Shown here: positions 14,799 to 24,030 of the stretch, piece by piece
Layout of the letters: each line of letters starts with the position of its first letter
Numbering within the stretch: position 1 is the first letter of the stretch
Virus record (IMG/VR): IMGVR_UViG_3300044974_000781
Span: 1-28,408 of that record
DNA length: 28,408 bases
From: a virus
Reading direction: 5' to 3' (one strand)
Notes under the pieces: generated by a model
Database searches by the model: none
What the model was told of the DNA's origin: nothing
The model's input: the letters and a program-made list of their open reading frames with translations, nothing else
Made by a program: the position numbers and the translations under genes

Positions 14799-15455
14799 CT
14801 ATTTAGCTAATTTAGAATAGAAGTGATCGACTCGTTCTATCAGAGTATTAAGTGAAGCTGATAATCTAAATGTAAATTCTTGTGGAAATCCGGTTTGAGA
14901 ACTCATTAGAATAACACCTTGGTCAATATCAGTCCCATACTTTTCATTCATTGCAACACCATAAAAGCAACATTGGAGTTTATAGTCAGCAATATCTTTT
15001 TCAGATTTTATTCTACAAGAAGTTTTAAAGTCAATAATCGATGGAATACCTTTATAAGTTCCAATACAATCAGTAGTTCCAGCTAATTCTAATAAGTCAG
15101 AATAAAGTGGTGCTTCTAATCCAATGACATCAGTAATACGATTTAGCTTTAGCTTTAGTGCATTGAATACATTGACATCTTCATATGAAAACTCAGAAGT
15201 ATTCAGTTCTTGTTTCAGGAGATAACGTTCAATCATAGTATGAACGTTAGTTCCTTTAGAAGCAGCAGCTTTAGTATAAGCATCAGCTTTAGAAACCCCT
15301 AATGAGTTTTGCCAGCTGGTTAGAATAGCTTTCTTTTCCTCACTTACAGTATGACCTAAGACGGTTGTGATGGAGGGATAGAAGTTTCCCTCCGGTGTTT
15401 CATATAATCGATACCCGCTTTCTTCAACGCGTTTCAACTTTGGAAAAGTATGCAT
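14799..15455 (-). CDS. PD-(D/E)XK exonuclease (RecB/MGME1-like)
   Basis: 218 residues. Motifs appear in order: GTNVHTMIE (68-76, with His72), Glu114, Asp129 in AGTTDCIGTY, the catalytic IIDFKTS (Asp142, Lys144) and KLQCCFYG with Gln161. This is the layout of Cas4/RecB/MGME1-type single-strand exonucleases. T4-like phages carry such nucleases for processing DNA ends in recombination or degrading host DNA. It sits 6 nt after the upstream gene stop, so it is cotranscribed. Confidence 0.85.
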   Translation of the reverse strand: MHTFPKLKRVEESGYRLYETPEGNFYPSITTVLGHTVSEEKKAILTSWQNSLGVSKADAYTKAAASKGTNVHTMIERYLLKQELNTSEFSYEDVNVFNALKLKLNRITDVIGLEAPLYSDLLELAGTTDCIGTYKGIPSIIDFKTSCRIKSEKDIADYKLQCCFYGVAMNEKYGTDIDQGVILMSSQTGFPQEFTFRLSASLNTLIERVDHFYSKLAK

Positions 15456-15461
15456 GAATGA

Positions 15462-17462
15462 TTACCATAGGTTCAAGAATGCTTCAACCGACTTTTTACC
15501 TAACTTGATACCATCTTTATGGAATTCATTATCTGAGTCAAGTGGTATAACAACATATTCAACACCGTGAGTAATTGGTTTGAAATTGAAGTGCTCATTA
15601 CCTGAACGAACAGTGGTTTCAAATCCATTGTCAATAGCATGATGCAAGTTCTTAGCTTCAGTTGAACTTAGCTTTATTTCAAGACTATCAATTGCAAGAC
15701 GAATTCGTTCGCCAGTTTTACCGATACTCCAAGCGCCAAGGTCTACTGCATTGTCTCGAAAATGACGAGATGCTTCTTCGTACATAAACTCCTCATTCAC
15801 ATTTGCATTTGCATTACTTGCTAAAGCTTTTGCTAATGCTGCAGCTCGAACTCTAACTGCAGGTAAGTTAAGTTGTTGTTTACGTTGACGTAATGATTGA
15901 ATAAGATTTGATCTTTTGTAGTTTAAGTTTTCATCAGGAATTCCAAGTGACGACGCTAAGGTTGAAACTAATGATAAGTAAGCATCATTACCAAGGTCAA
16001 TTGCTTCTTTTACTACTTCTTCATCTTCTTGTGATTCAGTATCACTATGATGTAACGGTTTGATACCCAATGCTTTAGATAATCCTGCAATGTAGTTACG
16101 TAGTTTACCATGTTTGATAAGATGCACAATAGTAGGTTTCAATGCTTGTCTTAGCATCGATTTACGAGTATGCAATAATTGATGCGGAACTCCCAATGCT
16201 TCAAGTAGCTGAAGAATGTGTTCAAACATAACATTAGTTCCTTGTCCAGCAGACTCATCAATCTTTTCTTTCTCATCGCTATCTTTCTTTTTAGCAAGTT
16301 CTTTCTCAGCTTTTTCAGCTTCACCTGTTCCTAAGATATCTTCTAACTCTTTCAATGCACGATGTAGAAAGATACGACCTTTTGGGTTATCCACCATTCC
16401 TAACGCAGCTTCTCGTACGCCATGACGAAGTAATGATTTACCTTGAGATAAACGCAATGCTGGCATTCCAAGAAGAATGATAAGACGAATAATCTTACGT
16501 TGCATTGCAGTTTTGAATAAGTCTTCTATCTTTTCTTCTGCTTTGTCTTCTTTTTTACTTTCTTCTGAAACTATTCCAAAGTCAGGTTCTTCTTTTAGAA
16601 ATGACGAGAATAACCATGAACTTGTTGAAGTTTGTTGAATACTATCAACCAATTTCTCATCACCTTTCTTTTTAGATGCGGCAACAGGTTTCTTTTTCTT
16701 TTTAGAAGTAGGTTTCTTTTTGCCATCTTTTTCTTCTTCATCATCAGGTGATGTCAATGCGTCTTCTTCATCGTCTTTTTCTTCATTATCGTCTTCTTTA
16801 TTACCGAAATCTAATCCACCAAATGCGTCATCCTCTTCTTTATCTTTATCATCATCAGGAGCGTCAAGATTATCTTCATCTTTGTCAGCATTAGCATCAT
16901 CTTTCTCGTCTTCTTCTTTCGATTGATTTAGGTCAAAACCAAGTTTAGTTTTCTTTTCTTTTTTATCTGCTAAGTCATCTATATTCCCGTCACCATCTTC
17001 ACCCGCCATTGCATCATCTGCTGCATCGCCTACATCAGATGATGAACCGCCATCGCCAGTCATGTCATCTTCTGGCCATTCAACTGACACAATGTCAAAC
17101 TCACCAGCTAAGTCATTGATAGCAGTTTCAATGTCATCTTCTTTGCCTAATAAGTCACTCATTGCTTTCTCAAATGCTTCAGCATCTTGAGTTGCGACAT
17201 ATACTTTAACAATTTCTCCATCATTCAATTCAAGTCCAAAAGCAATAGTATCTACTTCTTCTGCTTTATCTTGTGCTTGTTGGATAAGGTTAGCAGCATC
17301 ACGTTGTGTTAATTTGGAATTTGAGTCAAATGAAATACCTTTAGGTAATGTAAAATGGTCTTTAGGAGCAGCTTCAGTATTTTGGTCTTTAGGAGCGCTA
17401 AAAGTACTTCCCTTTTCAACTTCAGATAATATGTCATTTAGAAAATCTAGGTTATTCTTCAT
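15462..17462 (-). CDS. Acidic protein with three helical repeats, function unknown
   Basis: 666 residues. Residues about 45-130 are a small alpha/beta segment. Residues about 131-250 are extremely acidic low-complexity sequence, followed by a Lys-rich block (about 247-268). The second half contains three related helical units beginning LGMP (331), LGVP (423) and LGIP (506), each followed by (K/R)S, L(R/I) and a helix ending near AL, spaced 83-92 residues apart. Residues about 560-666 form a different C-terminal domain. The start ATG 17462 has GGAG 10 nt upstream. The acidic composition suggests a scaffold, virion or DNA-mimic role, but no family is recognised. Confidence 0.75.
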   Translation of the reverse strand: MKNNLDFLNDILSEVEKGSTFSAPKDQNTEAAPKDHFTLPKGISFDSNSKLTQRDAANLIQQAQDKAEEVDTIAFGLELNDGEIVKVYVATQDAEAFEKAMSDLLGKEDDIETAINDLAGEFDIVSVEWPEDDMTGDGGSSSDVGDAADDAMAGEDGDGNIDDLADKKEKKTKLGFDLNQSKEEDEKDDANADKDEDNLDAPDDDKDKEEDDAFGGLDFGNKEDDNEEKDDEEDALTSPDDEEEKDGKKKPTSKKKKKPVAASKKKGDEKLVDSIQQTSTSSWLFSSFLKEEPDFGIVSEESKKEDKAEEKIEDLFKTAMQRKIIRLIILLGMPALRLSQGKSLLRHGVREAALGMVDNPKGRIFLHRALKELEDILGTGEAEKAEKELAKKKDSDEKEKIDESAGQGTNVMFEHILQLLEALGVPHQLLHTRKSMLRQALKPTIVHLIKHGKLRNYIAGLSKALGIKPLHHSDTESQEDEEVVKEAIDLGNDAYLSLVSTLASSLGIPDENLNYKRSNLIQSLRQRKQQLNLPAVRVRAAALAKALASNANANVNEEFMYEEASRHFRDNAVDLGAWSIGKTGERIRLAIDSLEIKLSSTEAKNLHHAIDNGFETTVRSGNEHFNFKPITHGVEYVVIPLDSDNEFHKDGIKLGKKSVEAFLNLW

Positions 17463-17469
17463 TGATTGT

Positions 17470-18900
17470 TTACTCCCCAATCATTGGTGTGATTGCAGAA
17501 GCTATAAATGATGCATCTGCCTGATAGTCTTTAGATAAGAATGATGTTAAATGTTCTTTTGTTCCAATTAGTTTGACTGAAGGCCATTTTTGGTTACTAC
17601 CATCTTTTTCATTAGAAGGAGTAGTAATTATTGATGCAAGTAAATATCTTTCTTCTTTCAAGAATTTGAATCCTTCATCTGTCAAAGGATCGCCGGTAAA
17701 ATCTTCATCAGTCCATTCTACAATAGCATAAAATAAATCGCTGAACATTGCAGCAGGATTACTAACTTCACTTACTGCGGTAAGATGACTAAATCCTGGA
17801 ATTACTCGTTTCAAAATTCGTTTTTTCTTTTTAGAAGAAACACTTTTAGACACCGCAACCTGTCCTTTCTTTTTATCAGACGTGTCAAATAATCTTGAAG
17901 GAAATGTAGCAATTGCAGCTGAGCTAATATCACCTGCTTCGGCTCCACCTTCTTCTCCTTCTTCTCTAACGATTTGTTCTTCTGCATTGCGAGTAAATTT
18001 TGGCTTTTTAGTAAAGTCTCGCTTTCTTCTAACTATCGGTTTTCCATTCATAAATTTGACTAATAAGTGATTATTTGATAAGGATTTATTTCCAAGACTA
18101 GCTTTATTTTGTTTTGTCTGTCCGTCTGAAGATGGGTCAGTTGCTACACCAAAATCTGCCCAAGCAGCAACGTTAGCGCCATTACTAATCGCGGTTTGGG
18201 ATGCATTAGCTCCCATTTCAGTTTCATTTACTAAAGAAGATAATGATTGCATGAATGTAAGTGTCTCATCAATGTCTTGTAGTGAAGATTGTTTCTTCTT
18301 ATTTGTCGTCGTCGTCAAGTCAGTACCCTCTTTATTTTGTGTTTTGTTTGCATCAATAGCAGCATGGGTCAACGTGTTAGATGCTAACTGTCGTAAAGGT
18401 CCTAACAATGGAGAACCGTGAACATGCTGTTGTAAATAATAAAACACTTTCGCAATGACAGTATTTTTGTCGCTAAGTTCAATATCATCCCAGTGTCTTA
18501 TACCTGCAATTGCAGTATTTATTGATTGACTACGGGTTTCTAGACGCATAGTAATCAATTTAGCATTATCTTCTTGCAAATCCCAATCCTGGACAAAACT
18601 TCCTGATGATAATGTCTTATGGATTTTTTCTACTCGTTGCTTTGTTATTCGACCTGATAACTTTTTAAGTTCACTTGTTGTTTCGGCTGACATACTACCT
18701 TTCATTACTGCAATGTATGGGCTAAAAACCATTGTTCCCCAAAAGTTTAGTTGACTCATTGTTGCATCAGGTTTATGCTTTAGTGTTGCATGTTTCATAT
18801 CTTTGATTAGAGGAACTGCACCTTTAGTTTGAGTGCGAAGTAATAACATTGATGCAAGTAACGTAGCAGTATAAGCACTGCATATATCATGTCCATGCAT
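17470..18900 (-). CDS. Large unknown protein, in frame with the upstream gene across a TGA
   Basis: 476 residues from ATG 18900, but the frame stays open for 45 more codons up to the TGA ending the upstream gene, and those codons read like protein (ILALYGNAIYSLHGQRIAES). They contain no ATG, GTG or TTG. ATG 18900 has no good ribosome site. The protein may therefore be a continuation of the 19036-20364 product by UGA read-through, start at a rare codon, or start at 18900. The sequence has a helical N-terminal part, a Ser/Thr/Asn-rich middle (about 195-290) and a basic stretch (KKKKRILKRV). No family is recognised. Confidence 0.65.
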   Translation of the reverse strand: MHGHDICSAYTATLLASMLLLRTQTKGAVPLIKDMKHATLKHKPDATMSQLNFWGTMVFSPYIAVMKGSMSAETTSELKKLSGRITKQRVEKIHKTLSSGSFVQDWDLQEDNAKLITMRLETRSQSINTAIAGIRHWDDIELSDKNTVIAKVFYYLQQHVHGSPLLGPLRQLASNTLTHAAIDANKTQNKEGTDLTTTTNKKKQSSLQDIDETLTFMQSLSSLVNETEMGANASQTAISNGANVAAWADFGVATDPSSDGQTKQNKASLGNKSLSNNHLLVKFMNGKPIVRRKRDFTKKPKFTRNAEEQIVREEGEEGGAEAGDISSAAIATFPSRLFDTSDKKKGQVAVSKSVSSKKKKRILKRVIPGFSHLTAVSEVSNPAAMFSDLFYAIVEWTDEDFTGDPLTDEGFKFLKEERYLLASIITTPSNEKDGSNQKWPSVKLIGTKEHLTSFLSKDYQADASFIASAITPMIGE

Positions 18901-19035
18901 ATGCTTGATTTGGTCTAATGATACGTTTTGTAATTTACTACCTTCTATAATGATACTTTCTGCTATTCGCTGTCCATGTAATGAATATATTGCATTTCCA
19001 TATAAGGCTAAGATAATGTCCGTAAAGCTTTTACT

Positions 19036-20364
19036 TCATTTAATTTCAGACATTCTATCATCATACCCATTAATTGCTTGTGCATAGAATCCTAAGTTAT
19101 CTTTGATTTCATCTTGAGTATAAGTAATCTCTGACTCACCTGTAACTTGTTTGAAATCATTACTAGTATCTTTGAACTCTTGTAACTTTTTCTCTGCTTG
19201 TTCTTTTGAATACTTTAATACTGCTAAGATTTTAGTTTTAACACCGTTGAAGCTCATCTCTTTGAACTGTTGAGCAAAAGCTGCGGCAGTATCACGAGGG
19301 TTAGTACCTCTAAAAGATTTGAATACATTGCCAACCGATTGAGGACGTTGAAGTTCTGGGACTCCAAATAATTGAGCAATTCGTTGTTGGAATACACCTT
19401 CAATTCCACCTCTATCTTCAAGAGATGCTTTCTTGTCAGTAGTACGAATCATTCCACTTAGTTCGCGTTTAGGAATAGTATCAAATCGACCATCAGCTTT
19501 AAACTCGCTTGATGCAATCCAAGTGCTATCACTTCCTTTATGAATTAACGCTGCTTGAGAACCAACATTATCTTCAATTGACTTCAATAGTTCAGTCTTG
19601 ATAGGGAACTTGAATTGAGTAAGAATAACATTGTTTAGCTTCTCACGTTCGGTTTCAATCACATCACGATACTTCATTGGAACTTGTGTAAGATTAACAG
19701 CAGCAACTTCATAGTTAGACATTTCAAGACTGTGACGATGTGCTACCTCATTATCTTTGGCAAGGAATGCTTCTAACTTTGAAAGAATGCTTTTTAGTTT
19801 TCCAGACGAAAGCATTCCTCCACCTTTGACTGATTTAGTTTTGAACACTTTCCATGTAGTCAAGACTTCTTGTTCTTCTAAATCTTCGCCATTGATTGAT
19901 GACATTTGTTTGACTTTAACTTGGACCTTTTTATCTCCAATCGCGGTATAGAGTTGGTCAATTACTTTACTATCAGCAATAGTCGCTTCTCCAATAACAG
20001 GTCGTACCAAAACGATTTTGCTAAATGTATTGCCAAATTGAGTTTCTGCCTTAGCTTCTAATTGACACTCAATAACTTGTCCAGCTTCAAGGATATCTTT
20101 GATATCAGATTGAAACTGAGAAATTGCTTTATGTGCTGCTCTGAATTGATTGTTCTCAACTCTTAATTGATAGTCAGTAACTTTATATGAAAACTTAGTT
20201 CTTTTGTTTGGAGAATAGGCTGACGTATAAAACTGATTATCTGAATCAATACCAAAATAAAAAGTAAGTCCATCTGCTTGAGCTGAAATAGTATAAGAAC
20301 CCAACGATTTCAGTTGTGCTATAAACTTTTTTATTGGTAAGTCTTCGAATGTTGATGCAGTCAT
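19036..20364 (-). CDS. Large unknown protein, possible first part of a read-through product
   Basis: 442 residues ending in a TGA that is in frame with the next ORF. The N-terminus has YTISAQADGLTFYFGID, which loosely resembles the KxDG nucleotide-transfer motif of ATP-dependent ligases, but the Lys position is Gln29. VIECQLEAKAETQF downstream could match a later ligase strand. This is weak and might mark an inactive ligase-like fold. The C-terminal part is helical and Gln/Lys-rich. A late-type GATAAATA and a strong terminator lie just upstream, so it begins a separate transcription unit. No clear ribosome site precedes ATG 20364. Confidence 0.7.
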   Translation of the reverse strand: MTASTFEDLPIKKFIAQLKSLGSYTISAQADGLTFYFGIDSDNQFYTSAYSPNKRTKFSYKVTDYQLRVENNQFRAAHKAISQFQSDIKDILEAGQVIECQLEAKAETQFGNTFSKIVLVRPVIGEATIADSKVIDQLYTAIGDKKVQVKVKQMSSINGEDLEEQEVLTTWKVFKTKSVKGGGMLSSGKLKSILSKLEAFLAKDNEVAHRHSLEMSNYEVAAVNLTQVPMKYRDVIETEREKLNNVILTQFKFPIKTELLKSIEDNVGSQAALIHKGSDSTWIASSEFKADGRFDTIPKRELSGMIRTTDKKASLEDRGGIEGVFQQRIAQLFGVPELQRPQSVGNVFKSFRGTNPRDTAAAFAQQFKEMSFNGVKTKILAVLKYSKEQAEKKLQEFKDTSNDFKQVTGESEITYTQDEIKDNLGFYAQAINGYDDRMSEIK

Positions 20365-20400
20365 ATTTACAAGTTTATTTGAATAAGAATAGTATGTAAC

Positions 20401-20408
20401 TATTTATC
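20401..20408 (-). promoter_or_regulatory. Late-promoter-like octamer
   Basis: Minus-strand GATAAATA, one mismatch from the T4 late consensus TATAAATA. It lies just after the terminator at 20424-20455 and about 37 nt upstream of the 20364 start. Confidence 0.45.
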
Positions 20409-20423
20409 TACTTACTGATAAAC

Positions 20424-20455
20424 AAAAGGGCCGAATACTTTCATATTCGGCCCTT
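20424..20455 (-). terminator. Strong intrinsic terminator
   Basis: GC-rich 12-bp stem (arms 20426-20437 and 20444-20455, 6-nt loop) after the small gene at 20483-20746, with TTTT on the minus strand. It closes the unit containing gp61, gp41 and the small gene. Confidence 0.9.
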
Positions 20456-20482
20456 CTTCTTAGTTTCTAACTATTACAGCAT

Positions 20483-20746
20483 TTATACTGCTACGTCAGC
20501 TGCTGGAGCAACTTCTTGTTCAGGAGCAGCAGGCTCAAGTTCTGCTTTCAATTTAGCAAGCAATTCATTATTCAAATCGCGAACGGCAGCACGAGCACGA
20601 GCATATTCAAGCTCAGCTTCGATAACTTTTTGTTCCCAGATTTGGTGAATTTGAACTAAACGTTGTACTTCGGTTGAAAATTTTGCAAGTTCGTGTTGTA
20701 CACCGTCGATAGTGATAGTTTGAACTTGTTCGTTAGCTTCTGCCAT
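20483..20746 (-). CDS. Small conserved protein (DUF6447-like)
   Basis: 87 residues. It begins with a TITIDGVQHEL strand and continues as one long helix (about 25-70), ending in an Ala/Pro/Glu-rich tail. The TIDG-then-helix form resembles the DUF6447 family of small phage proteins of unknown function. It is the last gene before the terminator at 20424-20455, with AGAGGAAA upstream of the start. Confidence 0.7.
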   Translation of the reverse strand: MAEANEQVQTITIDGVQHELAKFSTEVQRLVQIHQIWEQKVIEAELEYARARAAVRDLNNELLAKLKAELEPAAPEQEVAPAADVAV

Positions 20747-20781
20747 TTGTATTTCCTCTTTTTTATGTTGTTGATAATAAA

Positions 20782-22173
20782 TTATTTTCTTCCAGATAAT
20801 TCTAAAAGATTAGGTTTTTTTCCAATAACGGAATCATTGATTTTTCCCTGATTCCCAAACATAGTTCCATTGGTATTCAAAATAGTATTTATAGTTTCAG
20901 TTTTGGGCTTCAAACGTAAGCTTTGATTTCCTTCCTCCATATTAGTAACTCGTAGAGCGATAGGGTCCCATTTCAAATAAGAAGTAGTACCTACCCCACT
21001 AGCGTTACGGGTTTTAGTATATTCAAATGCATATTCACCATTAGCTCTCATCAAATCTGATTGAATAATAGCAATCATTATATCACAAGTTTGAACTTTT
21101 GAATATCCACCTTGAATATGTTGCTGTCCGACTTTCTCAGCTTCTAAAGAACCTCTTCCTAACTGAGAAGCAGTAATAACTGCACAATCAAAATCTAATC
21201 CAATTGCTCGCAATTCTTCAGCTTTGTATTTGTCAGCTAACCAGATGTTCTCATTGCTAATACCTCTATTAGTCGCCATCAAATCAAGATAGTCAACTAT
21301 AATGAAGTCAGGAGTAAATCCGTGAGTTTGCTGAAACTCCTTTAGATATGCTCTTAAATCATTTGCAGTCGTGACACTTTCTGGATATCGCTTGACATAC
21401 AATTGAGCATTTGCACCTCGATGAAATGCATCTACTTTCGATTCAACTGCTTCAATACTTTTGAGAATATCTGCTTGACCAATACCTGTCACCATACTAT
21501 CAAATCGTTTACATACGATTCTATCTGCAAGTTCTAATGAAAAGTAGATTCCATTATACCCTTGCTTGACAAGATTGATACCAAGATTAGACATACAGAT
21601 ACTCTTACCAATACCTGATGCAGCAGTTAGTAGCAATAGTTCTTGTCTATTGATACCACCACCTATTGCTTCATCGACATCATCCCAACCTGTTGGAATA
21701 GTTGGAGAGTTATTCAATAGGTCTCGTAATCTATCTCCAACATTTTCAAAGTAATTGATACCTAAATCTCGATTTAGAGAAATAGCATCAGCTTCTTTGA
21801 TGAGTTGCCATATTGCACCATAATCCCCTTTATCATGGAGCTCAGGTGCTTTCATAACTGCATTCCAAACTGCAGAGTTTCTACAGAATGTTTCTATTAA
21901 CGTTGCAGTAAAATCTTGGTCAGCTTTAGTTAGAACTTCAGCAGTATCAAATGATACTCCAGTAGTAGCTTTGATAGTTTTTGAATTTGGAACAGTTCGA
22001 TATTCTTCGAAGTATTCACGAATAAACTTGACCGGTTTTATAAGCGATTGGTCAAAATACTCATGTGACAGTATTCTGTTGCATCGTGCGAATAGTTCAG
22101 GATTACTTAGTAAGTTTTCAACTAATAATTTCTGTACATCAACATCATATTCAATTTGTTCATTTCCTTTCAT
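20782..22173 (-). CDS. 41: gp41-type replicative helicase
   Basis: 463 residues (T4 gp41 is 475). DnaB-family hexameric helicase that unwinds the fork and works with gp61. The N-terminal domain covers about 1-150. The RecA-like domain begins PTGWDDVDEAIGGGINRQEL, with Walker A AASGIGKS (182-189) and Walker B FIIVDYLDLM (288-297). ITASQLGRG and a TRNASG stretch follow. Unlike some phages it carries no intein. It starts inside the end of gene 61 (14-nt overlap). Confidence 0.95.
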   Translation of the reverse strand: MKGNEQIEYDVDVQKLLVENLLSNPELFARCNRILSHEYFDQSLIKPVKFIREYFEEYRTVPNSKTIKATTGVSFDTAEVLTKADQDFTATLIETFCRNSAVWNAVMKAPELHDKGDYGAIWQLIKEADAISLNRDLGINYFENVGDRLRDLLNNSPTIPTGWDDVDEAIGGGINRQELLLLTAASGIGKSICMSNLGINLVKQGYNGIYFSLELADRIVCKRFDSMVTGIGQADILKSIEAVESKVDAFHRGANAQLYVKRYPESVTTANDLRAYLKEFQQTHGFTPDFIIVDYLDLMATNRGISNENIWLADKYKAEELRAIGLDFDCAVITASQLGRGSLEAEKVGQQHIQGGYSKVQTCDIMIAIIQSDLMRANGEYAFEYTKTRNASGVGTTSYLKWDPIALRVTNMEEGNQSLRLKPKTETINTILNTNGTMFGNQGKINDSVIGKKPNLLELSGRK

Positions 22174-23200
22174 TGAATCCTCTTGTTGTGTTTTTGGGTA
22201 AAAAGTTTATGTAGAGTTTTGCTTTCTTTTCATCGTAAATCCTATTTTGAAGGAGTTCATACATCGTCCAGATTTTGCCAGTTTCGACAATCCTAGATGA
22301 TATGTCAGCTTTTGATTTCGTTGTGGAAGGGTTTGTCACGAAAGTGATACTACCTAACTTCTCTTTCAACACATGAAATGCTAAGGATTGACCATTAGCA
22401 TCTTTATCAATCACAAACACGAGTTCGCGTCGTGATTTTCGGAGTAGCTCTATTTTGGATTCTGTGAGCTTACTACCTAAAAGACTGATACCATTCACGT
22501 GTATAGCATCAAAGACACCTTCACATATGAATAACGGTTTTTCTGAATAACGAAATAGTTCGTCATTATTGAAGATGACTGCTTCCTTTTTGACTTCGCA
22601 GTTTCGATAACGAAGACGTTCATCTGACAAAATAGTTCTTGCTTGCCAGTAGATGACTTTACTTTGTTTGTAAAAAGGTATTATAACACGATTTGGTAAT
22701 GTAGTGCTAACAAAAAATGGATAATCATGACATGTTAGTCTATACTTGTTCAACAAGAACTGACATTCATTGATATGAGATTCGTCTAATCGAACTGAAC
22801 CTTCAGGCAATGATACTTCAGGAGTATAAAGATTGACTTTATGTAATGTTTCAAGAGTGATAGTCTTGTCTTCTTGCCTAGGCGGTTGATTGAAGAATAG
22901 CTGGCTCTTGATTTCGTTGAGCTCATGAACAGGAACTCCAAAAGCTTTTAGGATTTGTTCGAAGTCTTTACGTATCTTTTCATCACCTAACTTCCAACCA
23001 CTTGCAATACCACAATTGAAACAGTGATACACTATTTCAGACGGTTCAATCTTCCAGCCACCACGAGGTGAATGGTCAGAACAGCAAGCACATCTTATCT
23101 GTTGAAAACCTGTAGCAGAAGTTTTGCCTGTTAGTGGAATGTGGGTGTGAATGAGGTTAGTAAGTTTTGATGCGAAATCATTTACTGCTGATGATGACAT
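22160..23200 (-). CDS. 61: gp61-type DNA primase
   Basis: 346 residues (T4 gp61 is 342). An N-terminal zinc-binding site has Cys37/Cys40 and Cys60/Cys63 in YHCFNCGIASGWK. The TOPRIM catalytic domain shows FICEGVFDAI (Glu227) and FVIDKDANGQS (Asp265, Asp267). It makes RNA primers for lagging-strand synthesis in complex with gp41, whose gene overlaps its end. A weak promoter lies in a hairpin loop just upstream. No clear Shine-Dalgarno precedes ATG 23200. Confidence 0.95.
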   Translation of the reverse strand: MSSSAVNDFASKLTNLIHTHIPLTGKTSATGFQQIRCACCSDHSPRGGWKIEPSEIVYHCFNCGIASGWKLGDEKIRKDFEQILKAFGVPVHELNEIKSQLFFNQPPRQEDKTITLETLHKVNLYTPEVSLPEGSVRLDESHINECQFLLNKYRLTCHDYPFFVSTTLPNRVIIPFYKQSKVIYWQARTILSDERLRYRNCEVKKEAVIFNNDELFRYSEKPLFICEGVFDAIHVNGISLLGSKLTESKIELLRKSRRELVFVIDKDANGQSLAFHVLKEKLGSITFVTNPSTTKSKADISSRIVETGKIWTMYELLQNRIYDEKKAKLYINFLPKNTTRGFNERK

Positions 23201-23210
23201 AGGTACTTAG

Positions 23211-23264
23211 AAAAAGTGACATGTGAATAGGTACATTATAACACCCATTCACATGTTCTGTCGT
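23211..23264 (-). promoter_or_regulatory. Promoter -10 inside a hairpin loop, upstream of gene 61
   Basis: A perfect 10-bp inverted repeat (23219-23228 and 23247-23256, 18-nt loop) is followed on the minus strand by CAC and TTTTT. The loop contains TATAAT (23235-23240); a weak -35 (ACGACA, 23259-23264) lies 18 nt upstream. It may end the endolysin transcript and start the gene 61 transcript. Confidence 0.5.
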
Positions 23265-23938
23265 TATAGATTTAATGTGTCAATATGTTTATTGACCATT
23301 CTAACATAATGAAGTTTTGATGGATTACGTAGCTTTTTAACGCCACCTTCACCCATGTTATAACTTGCAATCAATGCATCTCCTCGATACATTGTACTCA
23401 GATAAACAAGATACTTACTTGCCACTGCCACATTGAACTTGTCGTTATGTGCAAGAGCATTTGTTATCTGGCTATCTGGGATTCCAAACTTTTTCTTCAA
23501 TTCAGGAAATCTTTTTAGAACTGCTTTCGCTGTTCCTGTTTTGATTTGCCCTAAGCCAACAGTTTGGTCACAAGCCTTCTTATGTTTTGAGGTTCTAAAC
23601 TTAGCCGCCTCACCGGCTTTGCTTTCCTGGAAAATGATTCCAGCTAGAACTTCTGGTTGTCTAAGTCCATCTTCCTTTGCCGTATTATAAGCTAAAGTAA
23701 TGATGTTCTTTTGATTTACAGAAAGCGGTTCATTCTTATGCGATGACTTTCCACTTTCACCCCTTCCATGCCTTACTCTTACAACTTTTTCTGATACATT
23801 ATCAGTGTCATTAGAAAAGTTATTGTGATGATGACCTTTCTGGTGACGGTCGTAAACATGGTGCACTTTCGCAGAAACAGACGGAGATAGCAATGCCATC
23901 CCCAGTGTTGCCACTAAGGTTAGTGTGTTGAGTTTCAT
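23264..23938 (-). CDS. Secreted lytic transglycosylase-like endolysin
   Basis: 224 residues. An N-terminal signal peptide (MKLNTLTLVATLGMALLSP then VSA at residues 21-23) predicts export. After a His/Ser-rich linker, the C-terminal domain (about 72-224) matches the SLT/goose-lysozyme-like fold: catalytic Glu105 in IIFQESKAG, TVGLGQIKTGTA (126-137) and LIASYNMGEGGV (189-200). It would cut peptidoglycan at lysis; with a signal peptide it could work without a classical holin. GAGGGAG lies upstream. A structured leader of about 300 nt with late-type promoters precedes it. Confidence 0.85.
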   Translation of the reverse strand: MKLNTLTLVATLGMALLSPSVSAKVHHVYDRHQKGHHHNNFSNDTDNVSEKVVRVRHGRGESGKSSHKNEPLSVNQKNIITLAYNTAKEDGLRQPEVLAGIIFQESKAGEAAKFRTSKHKKACDQTVGLGQIKTGTAKAVLKRFPELKKKFGIPDSQITNALAHNDKFNVAVASKYLVYLSTMYRGDALIASYNMGEGGVKKLRNPSKLHYVRMVNKHIDTLNL

Positions 23939-24030
23939 TTACTCCCTCTCTATTTGTTTAGTTCGCATCAAGCACTCCATAAAGATTCTCATCAGATAAA
24001 TCAACGTGAATCTCATTCTCTATGTTGCCC

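Noticed and set aside
20782-22173. Intein in gp41, as known in other phages
   Set aside because: The helicase motifs run without interruption.
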